A stretch of 64,000 bases of DNA from Bathynomus jamesi (Eukaryota > Arthropoda > Malacostraca > Isopoda > Cirolanidae): assembly GCA_023014485.1 (NCBI GenBank), contig JAJOZX010006158.1:186001-250000 (forward strand), given 5' to 3'. This document shows, in pieces, positions 1-11,077 of the stretch (positions within the stretch are counted from its first letter, which is position 1; the number at the start of each line of letters is the position of its first letter). The notes below the pieces were generated by a model, which saw only the letters and a list, made by a program, of their open reading frames with translations, made no database searches and was not told the origin of the DNA. A program made the position numbers and the translations under genes.

Positions 1-135
1 ACTCAGTACTTATTACTATCAACTATTCTCTAGTTCACAAGGAATGTATCAGCATTTTTGTATCTTTTAAGCTGTTGAAGTGTGGTAAAAAGAATTATGG
101 TGTAAAATAAAATTATTAATAGATAATTTGGTGAA

Positions 136-136
<1 letters not shown>

Positions 137-177
<41 letters not shown>

Positions 178-505
178 TTACAAGGAGTTAGAAGGACAAG
201 AGGAAGCCTCAAAGACCTTCCGGTCCACTCTGGGAGGTTCCTGTTATTAAAAAAGTTTATTTTTCTTTCAACTATCCTAGCAGTAGTAGAAAACTGGATA
301 GAAAAGTAGAAGGCTCTCTCCCAACCCTCCGCTCCCTCCCTGCCAGAGGCAGGTACGGAAAAAGGTTGAAGAAAATACCTTGACCCCTGGAAAAGTAGCC
401 AAGGAAATTTTACAGGAAAGTGGAGAATATATAAATAGCTCTATATTTAGCATGCTCACAGAGACACCGTGGCAAGCGAACTCCTGCAGAGTTATGTTAT
501 GTTTT
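137..505 (-). mobile_element. LINE family A, 3' UTR and (TC)n tail, copy 1
   Basis: Read on the minus strand, this follows the stop of the reverse transcriptase at 506 and ends in a (TC)n tract (137-175 as GA on the plus strand). The block 205-470 recurs at 39890-40130, again directly beside a GA tract and in the same orientation, so UTR and dinucleotide tail travel together. CR1-like LINEs commonly end in a microsatellite rather than poly(A), which fits. No coding potential. Confidence 0.6.
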
Positions 506-1295
506 AGTCTTAAACTATGAGAGTATTCAGTACTTTGTCTAGCCTATTTTTAAACACATTTACACTTTGACTGGAAACAACCTCTGAGGGAAGTTGGTTC
601 CAGATATTAATTATTTTATAGGAAAAGAAATTCCCGCAGACAGAGGTCCTAAATGTCTTTAGTTCCAGTTTAAACCCATTATTTCTTGTCGGATTGGCAT
701 TAAGTGAGAATAAGTTTCTGTAATCTACCCTGTCTATTCCATTGAGCATCTTGAAGACTTGAATAAGCTAACCCCACAACCTCCTCGTCTCTAAGGTAAA
801 CAGATTTAGGCGCTCCAATCTCCGTTGGTAGCTTTGCATTCTCATTGAAGGGATCAGTTTTGTAGCCCTTACTTGTACTCTTTCTAACCTTTCTATGTCC
901 TTCCTCAGGGATGGAGACCAAAACTGCGCACAGTATTCCAGTTGAGATCTGACTAGTGAATTATGAAGAGACATTACAGTCTCCTTGTTCCGAAACTGGA
1001 ACTGTCTTTTAATATAACCTAATATTTTTAAGGCCCTCTTTTCGACTTCTGCACAGTGCTTCGACGGTTCAGATCATTGCTGATATAGACCCCTAAGTCT
1101 TTCTCTAGATCGGTCTCAGTCAAGTTCCTTCCCAAGAGAGAGTAATCGGTCTTCGGGTTTTTATAACCTATGTGCATTACCTTACATTTGTCCAAGTTGA
1201 ATGGCATCTGCCAAGTAGCAGACCATTCGTCCAACCTGTCAAGATCGTTCTGAAGTGTTCTTACGCCCTCCTCAGTACCTACACTTTTTGCAGTC
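506..1295 (-). pseudogene. LINE family A reverse transcriptase, C-terminal fragment, copy 1
   Basis: Three minus-strand frames collinearly cover the end of a non-LTR reverse transcriptase. 1028-1290 has the post-catalytic stretch with WSATWQMPFNLDKCKVMHIG; 768-974 has the thumb-like part with LEYCAQFWSPSLRKDIERLERVQ (broken here as LEYCAQFWSP and SLRKDIERLERV); 510-749 has the tail IINIWNQLPSEVV and VNVFKNRLDKVL. At least two frameshifts separate them, and the catalytic YADD region and endonuclease are absent, so this is a 5'-truncated dead copy. The tail motif is typical of CR1/Jockey-type LINEs. A second copy lies at 41100-42235. Confidence 0.85.
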
Positions 1296-1537
1296 AGAGG
1301 AGAGCATCCTTAACCTAAGCTAAAAGGACAGAGTAGGGATGGGATGGGGTCCTAGTAACCCACGGGACAGGATTGTACAACAGACTTCACCCGCCCTCCC
1401 GAAAGAGAGAGAACCTAAAGGAACTGGCAGCCAATTTCTCTAGAATCCCACGACTCGGGACCGGAGGGCTGTCACACCCCAAGTATAAAGTTTACAACAC
1501 CCAGAAGGAATGTGCATAACCTTTATACCCCCTGCGC

Positions 1538-1592
<55 letters not shown>
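1296..1592. repeat. Unassigned spacer ending in (GA)n microsatellite
   Basis: 1296-1540 shows no ORF or repeat I recognise. 1541-1592 is an uninterrupted (AG)n run of about 26 units. Confidence 0.7.
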
Positions 1593-1595
<3 letters not shown>

Positions 1596-1698
1596 TAAAT
1601 TCTGAAGCCGAGTCGTTCGTTGCTAACACGATTGTAACTAAGGACGAACATAATATGTCACTCATACTTTCTTAATTTCTGTGAAGGACAAATTATTC

Positions 1699-2209
1699 GC
1701 CTGCAGGAAAAGATCCCCGGAGGAAAATACCCCCCCCCCCCCCCCCCGAGGAAAAAATCCCCCTGGAAAAATATCCCCCGAGGAATAAATCCTCCATTAG
1801 TCATGAGAAATAAGGATACAGATAATGCTAAATAAAATTTATTCTTTATTAAGAAACAATTAAAAACGAATAGATAATGTACGTGAAAAAATGCCGTGTT
1901 TAAAATTTTAGATTGAAGGCGATTCCTTTCAGATAATCTATAATGGATCGGTTATCAACATCATCTACGATACTTTTAATACGAGCTACTGCACTCTTGT
2001 ATTTTTTTCTTTGCGTATGAGAAGGATGACCAGCCATAGCTTGAGTAGCATAAACTTGTTGTATAGCTTGCTCCTTTTGAATGCACCTTATAAAAGCTCA
2101 AACCTAACCTAACCTATGTCATTTCTAGATAATTTTTTATGTTTCATGACTAATGGGGGATTTATTCCTCGGGGGGGTATTTTCCTGCGGGGGATCTTTT
2201 CCTGCAACG
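1699..2209. mobile_element. MULE-derived non-autonomous element (9-bp TSD)
   Basis: Inverted ends (GCAGGAAAAGATCCCC and GGAGGAAAATACCCC on the left, mirrored on the right, then GAGGAATAAATCC and ATTAGTCATGA further in) enclose 511 bp. The 9-bp direct repeat aaattattc flanks it at 1690-1698 and 2210-2218, the duplication size of Mutator-like elements. The interior keeps the end of a MULE transposase (1900-2096, minus). The left arm contains an 18-nt C run (1730-1747). Boundaries and TSD are seen directly; superfamily follows from TSD length plus the coding remnant. Confidence 0.8.
1900..2096 (-). pseudogene. MULE transposase C-terminal remnant
   Basis: About 65 codons stay open on the minus strand and end at a TAA at 1900-1902. 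Features are FIRCIQKEQAIQQVY, AMAGHPSHTQRKKY and DNRSIIDYLKGIAFNL. This pattern (a KEQ helix, a GH-P-x-K/R-K-K-Y basic patch, then DY-NR-x-x-x-DYLR-x-IA) is the usual C-terminus of arthropod MULE/FLYWCH-associated transposases. Catalytic domain and zinc fingers are gone, leaving a tail inside a MITE-sized element. Confidence 0.65.
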
Positions 2210-2428
2210 AAATTATTCATACCTAAAGACTTGGTATTTTCATACCTCCTCTAAAAACCCACTTCCCATCATTCTCTATGGAGTTTAAAGGCACTCAAAT
2301 TAATTACACGAGCAAAGATTACCATCGAGACTAAGATACCACCCCAGCGGCCTGAAGGATCCAGTGTTACTTTTCATAACAAGGTTTAGGGTATGCTTCT
2401 AGTGGTACGTCAGATTAAACCAGTGTTT

Positions 2429-2660
2429 CTATGTACACACTTTACAAACCGCTTCTAGTCCTCTATTTCTCGTTAATTCTTGTCCTACATTTATATCAAC
2501 TCCACGTTTGTTCACAGATTTACTAATTACATCCGTCCGTCTTTTTCGTGGTCTTCCTCTACTTCTCTCACCTACGCACTCACTATTATACACCTTTATC
2601 AAAATTCTATCATTATTCATTCTTTCTACATGACCATATCAACTGAACATTCTCATCTAA
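2429..2660 (-). pseudogene. LINE reverse transcriptase C-terminal tail
   Basis: Minus-strand codons read YGHVERMNNDR, then GERSRGRPRKRRTDV, ending near 2429. The YGH-V-x-RM and GRPRKRW-D signatures mark the extreme C-terminus of a widespread LINE reverse transcriptase group; the same signature closes the longer LINE at 59625-61560. A stop codon replaces the tryptophan normally before YGHV, so the fragment is dead. Confidence 0.65.
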
Positions 2661-3431
2661 GGTAGCATTTTGATTCTTCACCTTTACCAATCATTCTTAT
2701 TTCTTATACTTGATCGACAAAATTTACACGCTGTTACCAAAACCGTTACATTTATGTGCAGGCATTTTCACGAGAGAGATATGTGTAGAACTATCTATGA
2801 TATATTAAGTATACTATGACATTCCCTTAGGGATCTTTCTTCCCCCCCCCCCCCGAAGGGGAAGACCTTCTCTCCACTCCCAAGAGGAACTTGCGAGAAA
2901 AGAAAAATAAATATGCACTCTTTATCAAAAACAAAGAACTGTCAGTTATATAAATTTGCACTCCCCCCCCCCCCAAATACAGAATGAAGGCATATTATTT
3001 AAGAATATTCGTAATGAATTTAATTATTATTAATAATAACCATTAATAATATTTAACGACTGAACATTACAAAATAAATGTTTCTTGGGAAAAAGAATTC
3101 GAGTTCTACTAATCTTGCGCTTCATTCTCGACACAATGAAACATTTCGACGCATTCTACGCTTCCCTTTTTCATTGTCTTCATTAAGACAAGTTAGAATA
3201 AATTAGGTTAATTTTAACTTATCCAATTCCGTGAAATTAAAAAGAATAAGGAATATACGATAAGGAGGAATTTGGAATTTGGTGCATCTTAGGATAAAAG
3301 TTGATAATAATGAACCTTTTTCTTTATTTTAAAACAGTAAAATGATCAATGAATTTTAAATAGCCTTTGATGCCATGAATAAGTAAGTGGTTTTGGTAAA
3401 TAGAAATTGTAAATAAATCTATAAATAATAG
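2661..3431. other. Intergenic AT-rich DNA with two poly-C runs
   Basis: No gene seen. Pure C runs occur at 2842-2854 and 2963-2974; the rest is AT-rich with frequent stops in all frames. Confidence 0.6.
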
Positions 3432-3693
3432 TTGAACATGGGACTAGTTCGTGTAGCGTATAGACTCATTAGATATTTAGATATTTTGACGATTAATTAT
3501 ATTGGGCCGAAATCCATATTGCACCAAATAAATCTAATCTAACCTAAGTTAACTTAAAAAAAAAGCACATATGGTTGTATGTTCTGTTGGGCGATTTATT
3601 TCGAGCCCAGTATGGATTTCGGTTACTATAATTAATCGCCCAAATATCTAAATATCTAATAACTATACGCTACACGAACTAGTCCCATGTTTA
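3432..3693. mobile_element. Foldback/MITE-like inverted repeat
   Basis: Arms of about 100 bp (3432-3533 and 3592-3693) are near-perfect reverse complements: GAACATGGGACTAGTTCG, GTGTAGCGTATAG and GATATTTAGATATTT appear on the left and mirrored on the right. The loop of about 58 bp holds CTAATCTAACCTAAG and an A-run. No TSD could be fixed. Confidence 0.7.
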
Positions 3694-4199
3694 ACATGGG
3701 AAAGCAAAAATTCTAAGGTAATTACTCTACCCTAACCTACAAAACACCGCTTACATGTGGTTGTATGGTCCATTAAAAATTTAACAAGCAATTTATTTTT
3801 TTTAATAAAACAAAATTGTCCACTATTGTTAACCTGAGCCCCGTCTTATTTACATGGGAGTAACTAGACATTCAAAAACTATAAGCACGAAATCATGAAA
3901 ATCGAAAATACATCAAACTTTACAAGAAATTGTATTTATATATAAAAAATAAATAAATAATAAAGTAAATAAATAAATAAATACACAAATGAATAAAACA
4001 TAGAATACTGGACTTAATTTGAAATTTTAACAATAATTCTGAAATAACACTGCACGACAAAATTTGGATGCGCCGAGTTCAAATCTGATGTCAGAATATC
4101 TATATCACCCACCGTTTTGAAGGGACGTGTAATAAAAGTCTTATATACAGATTAGAATATATTGAATACCTCAACATAATTATTATAAGATTAGAACAA
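3694..4199. other. AT-rich spacer with (AAAT)n
   Basis: Contains a degenerate (AAAT)n tract at about 3945-3983. On the minus strand this is 3' of the pseudogene ending at 4200. No ORF of note. Confidence 0.6.
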
Positions 4200-5874
4200 T
4201 TAAAATCTTTTTGGTGATGTTTTTCGTTTGTACAGACTCTCGAGTGTTTCCCTAATGAGAAAGTAGCAATATTCAGCCAACATACTGGAATTCACCTTCC
4301 TTGGAATCGCTTTTCCATAATGGCTATCTCCTGATGGAATCTTTCGCCGTGCTCATCGCTAACGGCGCCCAAATTGATTGGAAAGAACTCTAAATGAGAG
4401 TCAAGGAAATGCACCTTCAAGGACATTACAACTCATAGATTTATAGCACCTTAACATCTCACTTACCACATAAGATAATCGTCAAAATTGACTACCAAGG
4501 AAGACCGAACAAACCGATTTGAAGGCCACCCATGCTGCTTTTTCTACCTCATTTAATTTGCTGTCATAATTGGTATCCTTCATAACTTTCCTTATTTGTG
4601 GGCCAACAAAAATTCCTTCTCTGATTTTAGCTTCGCTTAACCTTGGAAATATATTCTTCAAATAAATAAATGCCTCACTGTCCTTGTCCATAGCTTTCAC
4701 AAAATTTTTCATCAAGCCCAGTTTGATGTGAATAGTGGTAATAACACTTTTTTTTTTGATCTACTAAAGGCTCATTGGAAATATTTGTCTGTCCTGGAAC
4801 AAAACTCATCCTGGCAGACCAATCTTTACAGACAAAATGGCGGTCTCTAACGCGACTGTCCCACTCGCATAAAAAGCAGCAATATTTTGTGTACCCTTGC
4901 TGCATTCCAAGGAGAAGTCCTATAACTTTTAAATCACGGCAAATATTCCACTTATATTTATTATAGTTAATTGATCTAGTAAAATACGCACATTCTCATA
5001 TGTTTATTTTATGTGGACCGCATGTGCAACTGGGAGAGAAGGATAAGTATTTCCGTTGTGAAGAAGCACTGCCTTTAAACTTAATTTGGAGGAATCAATG
5101 AAGAGACGCCATTCCTCCGGCTTGTGTTGATGCCCAAAAGATTCCATTAAAATGTCTACATCATTACAAAACACAATACCATTACTTGTGGAAAAAAAGT
5201 AATGAAATCATTCTGACGTTTTCTACATGAAGTTATGTTGGTGCCCTTTTCTAAAAGATTCCACCCTTGCAGCCTAGATCCTAGAAGTTCAGCCTGATTT
5301 TTCGAAAGATTCAAATTTCTCACGAGATCATTTAGTTTTGCCTGTGTAATAAGGTGAGGTGACGATGATGTGGATGGTAGAAATTCTGGATCTGGAAGCT
5401 CACTGGCTGCTTGTGGTTCAATTTCAATTTCGGAATGGCAATATTCCTCGTCCAAAGTCCAATCTTTTGGTGGCTTAGGAACTGGCAGGGTTTCATCGTG
5501 AGGAACTGGTCGCATAACTGATGGCAGGTTTGGGTATCGTATTGCATGTTTGGATTTCGAAGAGAACCCTCGTATACTTGTTAAACAAAAGTAGCAGTGA
5601 CTATCATGATCTTTTGGCTCTCTCCAGACCATAGGGACAGCAAACGGCATTGATGGACGTGAACCTTGTAACCGCGCTCTTAAACTCCTTGCACACGAAT
5701 CGCAACATATATGGGGAGCCCAGCTTCTGTCCTGATCACCCACTTTGCATCCAAAATATAATTCATATGCCTTTTTAACCAGAGGGGTAAATGTTTGCTT
5801 TTGTGATTTCAATGTTAGTTCGTCACACACACAACAAAATAAATCAGCATTGGTTCACATTTTCTAGACATCAT
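4200..5874 (-). pseudogene. Unnamed multicopy protein family, copy 1 (intronless, broken)
   Basis: Read on the minus strand from an ATG at about 5874 to a TAA at 4200-4202. Order: N-terminal Cys-rich module (APHICCDSC and HCYFCLT, possibly zinc binding); proline-rich YPNLPSVMRPVPH; acidic linker; helix AELLGSRLQGWNLL; central motif EEWRLFIDSSK-SLKAVLLH-GN; GMQQGYTKYCCFLCEWDSR; EGIFVGPQIRKV; C-terminal SHLEFFPINLG and DEHGERFHQEI. Collinear with the copy at 10579-12895. It is broken by an early 1-nt deletion, an in-frame stop after AHAVHIK and several further shifts. It lacks both introns present in copy 2, so it may be a retrocopy, though I see no poly(A) or target duplication. I cannot name the family or assign a function. 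Confidence 0.75.
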
Positions 5875-6350
5875 TGAAGTTAAAACGCGAAAGCAATGAA
5901 TATTTTCGACAAAAGTAGTTAATAAACACAATAGATCCAGCAGAAAAGTACCTTAACACCAAACATCAACAGAGCACCTGAAACAATAAAGAAAATAAAA
6001 ATTTTCCACTTGGCAGCCACTGTGAAATCACCTAACCACCTTTAGACCAATCACAGAACAACACATTTCGAATAACCAATCAATGAGCAACACGTGTCAC
6101 AATAATGACCAATAGCAGTAGGGCTGTTCCTTTGCTTAGCAGGCGTTTGATATAATTTGGATAATTTTGGTGGAATATTAATGTAGTGTTCTGGAAAAAT
6201 GGTGGGTGTTAGAGAAAAAACAATAACATTCATAATCAGCGCATCAAAATACATATAAATCAGCAGAATTTGTGCGAAGAAGAGAAATTGTGTTGTGCAG
6301 TGAATTATTAAAAGATGACGCAAAATACAGTTTTAGGTATCGTGCAATTA
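5875..6350 (-). promoter_or_regulatory. CCAAT-box-rich stretch upstream of the unnamed family copy 1
   Basis: Upstream of the minus-strand start, CCAAT pentamers occur at 6047-6051, 6076-6080 and 6109-6113 (plus strand), spaced about 30 bp. That density could mark an NF-Y-type promoter. Nothing shows it is active, and the downstream ORF is broken. Confidence 0.25.
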
Positions 6351-6990
6351 TTAGTTATATAAAAACCAATATGCAATAATTAGTATCAATATGCAGATCA
6401 AAGTCATTTATTTTTTTAATTAATTTACTTAATTTGGACCTAAAGTTATTGGCTTTAATTGGGTCTCAGATTAATTAAAGATAAAATGTAACAGAAAAGT
6501 CATGATTAAGTTATGATTAATATATAAATTTTTGCATAAGTACAGTATTAGTTAATTTGGAATAAAAAAATTAACTAATTGGAAAATACAGTATATATTA
6601 ATCTTAAGTCATTATTATAGATAGACAAGTAATACAGTATATGAGAAATGAGCAAGAAATGCAGTAATGTGGATTTAATCCTCAATTTTTATCAGTATTC
6701 CATTATTAATGGAGATTTCAATTTGTTTTTAAGCAAATTTATGTGAAATATTTTTTATATTAATATTTAAATCATTCCAGTTTCAGTTCAGTGAAAATGG
6801 GGGATTTTTGGAATTATTATTATTATTATTATTATAATATATATATATATATATATAGTGATTTTTTTAAAACTGACACTCCAAAAGGTTTGTACTTTTT
6901 ACTTTTTATCAACTGAAGAAAAAAGCATGAAACTTTAACTGCACTCTCTCTACTCATGGCAAAGTTAACTGCAATGTTTCACCTTTTCAC
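6351..6990. other. AT-rich intergenic DNA with (ATT)n/(AT)n
   Basis: No gene. A compound (ATT)n(AT)n microsatellite occupies about 6816-6858. Confidence 0.6.
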
Positions 6991-6998
6991 ATATTAAT

Positions 6999-7686
6999 CA
7001 GAGCTGGGCACCGCAAACTCAAAATCACTTCCGCAATCGCAAATCCGCAAACTCAAACCTTACCTTCCGCAACCGCAAATCCGCAAACTGCTTGCCATTT
7101 TTGGTGCCGCAAACGCAAATCCGCAAACGCAAACCATATTTCCAATTTTTACAGTGCTGGGCACTTCCGCAAACACTTCCGCAAACCGCAAATTCCGCAA
7201 TCGCAATTTTAACTATAAAAAGTATCCAAAACATTAAAGAGGTATAAAAAGTTTTTATATCTTTTTAATGTTTAATGTTTTAGCCTTGTTTTTATTAAAA
7301 ACAAGGCTAAATAATTTATTACAATAAATCACTATTGTAGAAGAAATAAAAATACTACATATATTGATATATTATATTGAAAAAAAACACCTCCTGCAAG
7401 TAAATAGTAAATAAATTAAATAATAAATTAATCATTTGAATTTCATACATTTTGAGACTTAGACACGTTGGCGGCCAGTGACAGCAGCGTCACAGCACTA
7501 GCGGGCTTGGCCAGTGGCCACGTGGGAAATTTGCGGAAAGATTTGCGTTTGCGGTCTTAGTTCCGCAACGCAAATTCACTAATTTGCGATGACTTTGCCG
7601 CAAACGCAAATCCGCAAACGAAAAACATACTTCCGCAATTGCGGAATTGCGGTTTGCGGAAGTGTTTGCGGAAGTGCCCAGCTCTG
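6999..7686. mobile_element. Non-autonomous hAT element with dense subterminal repeats
   Basis: Terminal inverted repeat CAGAGCTGGGCAC at 6999 is mirrored at 7674-7686. The 8-bp TSD atattaat is perfect (6991-6998, 7687-7694). Both ends carry many short units of the form CCGCAAA, GCAAATCC and CTTCCGC in mirrored orientation (7012-7205 and 7525-7680). The AT-rich centre has no transposase ORF. hAT transposases bind subterminal motifs, so the array probably represents binding sites; that last step is inference. Confidence 0.85.
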
Positions 7687-7931
7687 ATATTAATACAATA
7701 AATCAATTCTCACATATTACTATTAATACTGTAATAACAACTAGTGACACGGGTTTTGTCTTGGGATAAGGCACACACCAACCGTTATTGTGAGAATATT
7801 TTTCTGACTAATGCTGTGCGTATAAACACGTATGCATGTTCATATAAAATGGAAGAATCGAGACGCAGTGATTCTCAATACAATAACATACTGTAAATGA
7901 AAAGATGTTATCCGGTAATCTATTGCAAAAT

Positions 7932-7936
7932 TAAAA

Positions 7937-7967
<31 letters not shown>

Positions 7968-7970
7968 TAC
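7932..7970. repeat. A-run and (TA)n microsatellite
   Basis: A13 followed by (TA)n. The short ORFs overlapping it are artefacts of the repeat. Confidence 0.85.
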
Positions 7971-8119
7971 GCACGTGCGTATAATGCGTATGCCTAGTTA
8001 CGCCATTGTTATTTATATATGTAGGGGATAATGTCTGTCTGTGTGTGTTTGATGCTCTCTGTTCGTTTATACACGCCAAAACGGCTGGAGTAATCGCAAC
8101 AAATTTATTACATACATTA

Positions 8120-8970
8120 AGGGAGCAAAATCATGCCACACTTGTTTTGGAATTACTCAATCACCGCCATCCTAATATTAATTTACACTCGACAATGAAT
8201 ATGACCATAAACTGTCTTTCTTGATGTTATAGTTCACAGGGTTCATGAACAGTCGTCCTCCTCCGTATACAGGAAGAAAAACTACCACCTCATTTAGTAA
8301 TAACTATTTTAGTTGCATCCTCTTTGACTTCAAAGTCTCGAGTTTGTAAACTAGAATCTCCGAGCTTTCAGTATTTGTTCCAATTGGCTCTCCTTCTTGA
8401 GGAAATGTCACACTTACAGAACTTCTTTACTGAACCTGTTCCTTCTCACTGTTTTCATCAAACGGTTAACAACTTCCTTCAAAGTATATTTCATCCAACT
8501 CATTCAGTACCTACTGTCGCAAAACTTCCAGTTTATATAAAACTCCCACATTTGAGTGCATCTCACCCCAAACTTGTTTCCTCCTTGAGATCTCACCTCG
8601 CCGGGACTTTCCTCCAGTGAAGCTTCCGGTTTAAGAAAATAAACTCGGGTTCCATTCAAATCATTTTGCGCCACGCGGAAACTCTTCCGAGTTACTTAGT
8701 CATCTCTGGCTTATCATTTACATGCGCTGACTGCCAAACTAGCTACGCAAGGCAAACATCCCTCCAACTTAAAACGGGACAAACACAGAGGTTTCTCACA
8801 GGAATCGCACAAGGACCTATACCTTATTGTGGAACCTAGAATCCTTCAAGGCTCCCCAAGTGAAAACTCCACCGAAATTGTCAGAGACGCCATTAAAGAA
8901 AAACTCCGTATAAAACATTCTGCATACCCTAAGTTCCAGGAAGAACAAAGTGTGTTGACATACTCAACAT
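8120..8970 (+). pseudogene. Penelope-like element remnant (RT end plus GIY-YIG)
   Basis: Plus-strand fragments in shifting frames match the order of a Penelope-like element: SFLDVIVHRVHEQ and SVYRKKTTTS (the FLD and VYRK motifs after the RT palm), then FLQSIFHPTHSVPTV and LPVYIKLPHLSA, then CADCQTSYARQTSLQL, a decayed form of the C-x2-C-x3-YIGQT start of the GIY-YIG endonuclease. Multiple stops and shifts; palm and N-terminus not found. It belongs to a different lineage from the copies at 57025 and 63344. Confidence 0.6.
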
Positions 8971-9599
8971 GATTTCGACAACTTTCGGCGGCATCTACAA
9001 ATAGAATTGCCATCAGTATAACCCGTGTGTTAAGTAAACCTATCACTAAGTATATATCATACTAGTATCATTATGTGTAGTAACTCTTAGTCTTGCGTAT
9101 AATAATAATTACAGAAAAATATAAGTTTATGCTGTCTTGAAATGTTATAATTCTAAAATCATTGTAATCTTATAATTTTGTAATTTTCATAGTCCTTAAA
9201 ATTTTATAATCGTTAATTTTAAACTTTTATAATTCTGTAATTTTCTAACTTTCAACTCTACAGTCTCATTGTGGAGGTATCTATAATATTACGTTCTTAC
9301 GTGCACTCTCACGTTAAGACAACAGCTTTTTTATCTTGTTTTTTTATACGTTTTTGCATACACACACACACACACACACACTCACACACTGTATATGTTT
9401 TTTCTTACCCGTTATTATTTCTCTTAAGGTATTACCCTAATCTTCACATCATGATCGACACTTTAAGTACTTCAATACTGTAAATGAAATTATTGAATCT
9501 GAAAACGCAGTCAACTCCGACTGAATCTCAGTAGATAACTTTTAAAAAGATATAACAATGGCAACTCGTATTCCTAAACTTAAACATTCGCAGTCTCCC
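8971..9599. other. AT-rich spacer with (CA)n
   Basis: 9120-9260 is built of degenerate TATAATTTTGTAATTTT-like units; (CA)n lies at 9361-9390. No gene. Confidence 0.6.
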
Positions 9600-10135
9600 A
9601 AACCACTTTGACGAATTGACAGCCTAACCTAAAATTATTACAACAAATTCACGTACATATAGTAACTGAAACCTGGTTAAATGATGATAATAAGATCTTT
9701 ATTAACATCCCAGGTACAACAAGAGTTAACAATTGGGGCAGAGGTGCGAGTACATTTGTAGACTCGAACTACAGGAGTAAAATATAGAAGAACTGACAAG
9801 TATAAACAATACCTCAGAAACACTTACAATTGAAATGTTTATTCATAACATCCAATATTCGATTTCAGGCATCTACCGACCGCCAGCTGGTAATATCAAC
9901 TTTTATCACAAATATCGATAGAATTTAACCTCCTATATTGCAGGAGATTTAAATATGATCTAAAAAAGAATATTTAATAATACGCCAAACTTCCTTCACA
10001 TCATGACTGCAAGTAGTCTTGGAATTACCTATTACAAAGCCAACTACTTCACAATGACATTAGAAATTCGACTCTGCTAGATCAGAGCTATGCTTTCCCC
10101 CGCTTGACTACATCTCTGATGTAATTATTACACTG
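9600..10135 (+). pseudogene. LINE endonuclease-domain remnant
   Basis: Scattered in-frame islands identify an AP-endonuclease domain: VTETWLNDDNK, GTTRVNNWGRGAST, ISGIYRPPAGN and IAGDLNM. These correspond to the ETWL, G-YRPP and GDFN motifs of LINE endonucleases. Stops and shifts throughout. The related fragment at 13080-13700 may be the downstream part of the same or a similar element. Confidence 0.6.
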
Positions 10136-10165
10136 GTTATGCATCAATTTTGCTGTCAAGGGTTT

Positions 10166-10363
10166 TGGGATATATGTAGAATTCGGACCCCAGCCTTTTT
10201 TAGTTAGCTTTATAAGGCTAACTAACGAAAATATCACGACCTAACCTAACCAAGCGTTAGGTTAAACTGTAACCTGACGATTGGTTAGGATAGGTCATGA
10301 TATTTTCGTTAGTTAGCCTTATAAAGCTAACTAAAAAGCGGGGTCCGATTCTACATATGATCC
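10166..10363. mobile_element. Palindromic MITE of the CTAACC core family, copy 1
   Basis: A near-palindrome with arms reading TATGTAGAATTCGGACCCC, then AGTTAGCTTTATAAGGC, TAACGAAAATATCACG and ACCTAACCTAACC, mirrored on the right side. The core recurs at 28788-29004, 55088-55256 and in part at 46066-46114. No coding capacity. Confidence 0.75.
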
Positions 10364-10686
10364 GTGTTTTGAAGTACTTATAGAGGTTTCCCTGCTGATT
10401 TTCGAATCTGCAATCGTTTTCTCAATCAGCTCAGGTATCCGGCTATGGCCTCATAAGTAAAATAGAATTTTTCGTGATTTTGTCAAAGCGGAATTGGAAC
10501 AGTAACATCTATCATCACTTGTTTCACTTGTATAATATCTTTTTTTACTTTTCAGGCATATAGATAAAATATTTCATAATGAATAGAGCGTGTAAAAATG
10601 ATCCAATAGATTTGCTACATATGTGGGACGGTTACCATGCAATAACCAGTCCCAAATCACTAAATTTGCGAAGACAATGTATAGAG

Positions 10687-10877
10687 CAGTGGTTCTTAAC
10701 CAGGGGGGCGCGCCCCCCTAGAAACAGGAATTTCTCTAATTGTATTTGTTATTCTCTTAACGAGAGCATGGGCTAATATTGAGAAGTTATTGAGAATGTT
10801 ATTTTGATTGAAGGGGGGCGTGGAGGGAAGGACCAATTCCTAGAGGGGGCATGGAGTAAAAAGGTTAAGAACCACTG
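10687..10877. mobile_element. 191-bp hAT MITE inserted in the unnamed family copy 2
   Basis: Ends CAGTGGTTCTTAACC and GGTTAAGAACCACTG are perfect inverted repeats, flanked by the 8-bp TSD gtatagag at 10679-10686 and 10878-10885. Next to each end are G/C-rich tracts (CAGGGGGGCG and mirrored). Removing one TSD and the element rejoins the exon nucleotides. Confidence 0.9.
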
Positions 10878-11077
10878 GTATAGAGCATACTTTGGAATTA
10901 AGCTAGGGGACCAGGACAAAAATTTCGCCCCTCATATGTGCTGCAAGACGTGCATTGAAAATTTGAGAAGATGGAGCAAAGGCAGAACGAAATCTTTGCC
11001 TTTTGGAATTCCCATGATTTGGAGAGAAGGAAAGGATCACGTGACAGATTGCTATTTCTGCATGACAAACCTCCAAG

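Noticed and set aside
4775..4966. Plus-strand ORF
   Set aside because: It is the antisense shadow of the CFLCEWDSR region of the minus-strand unnamed family copy.
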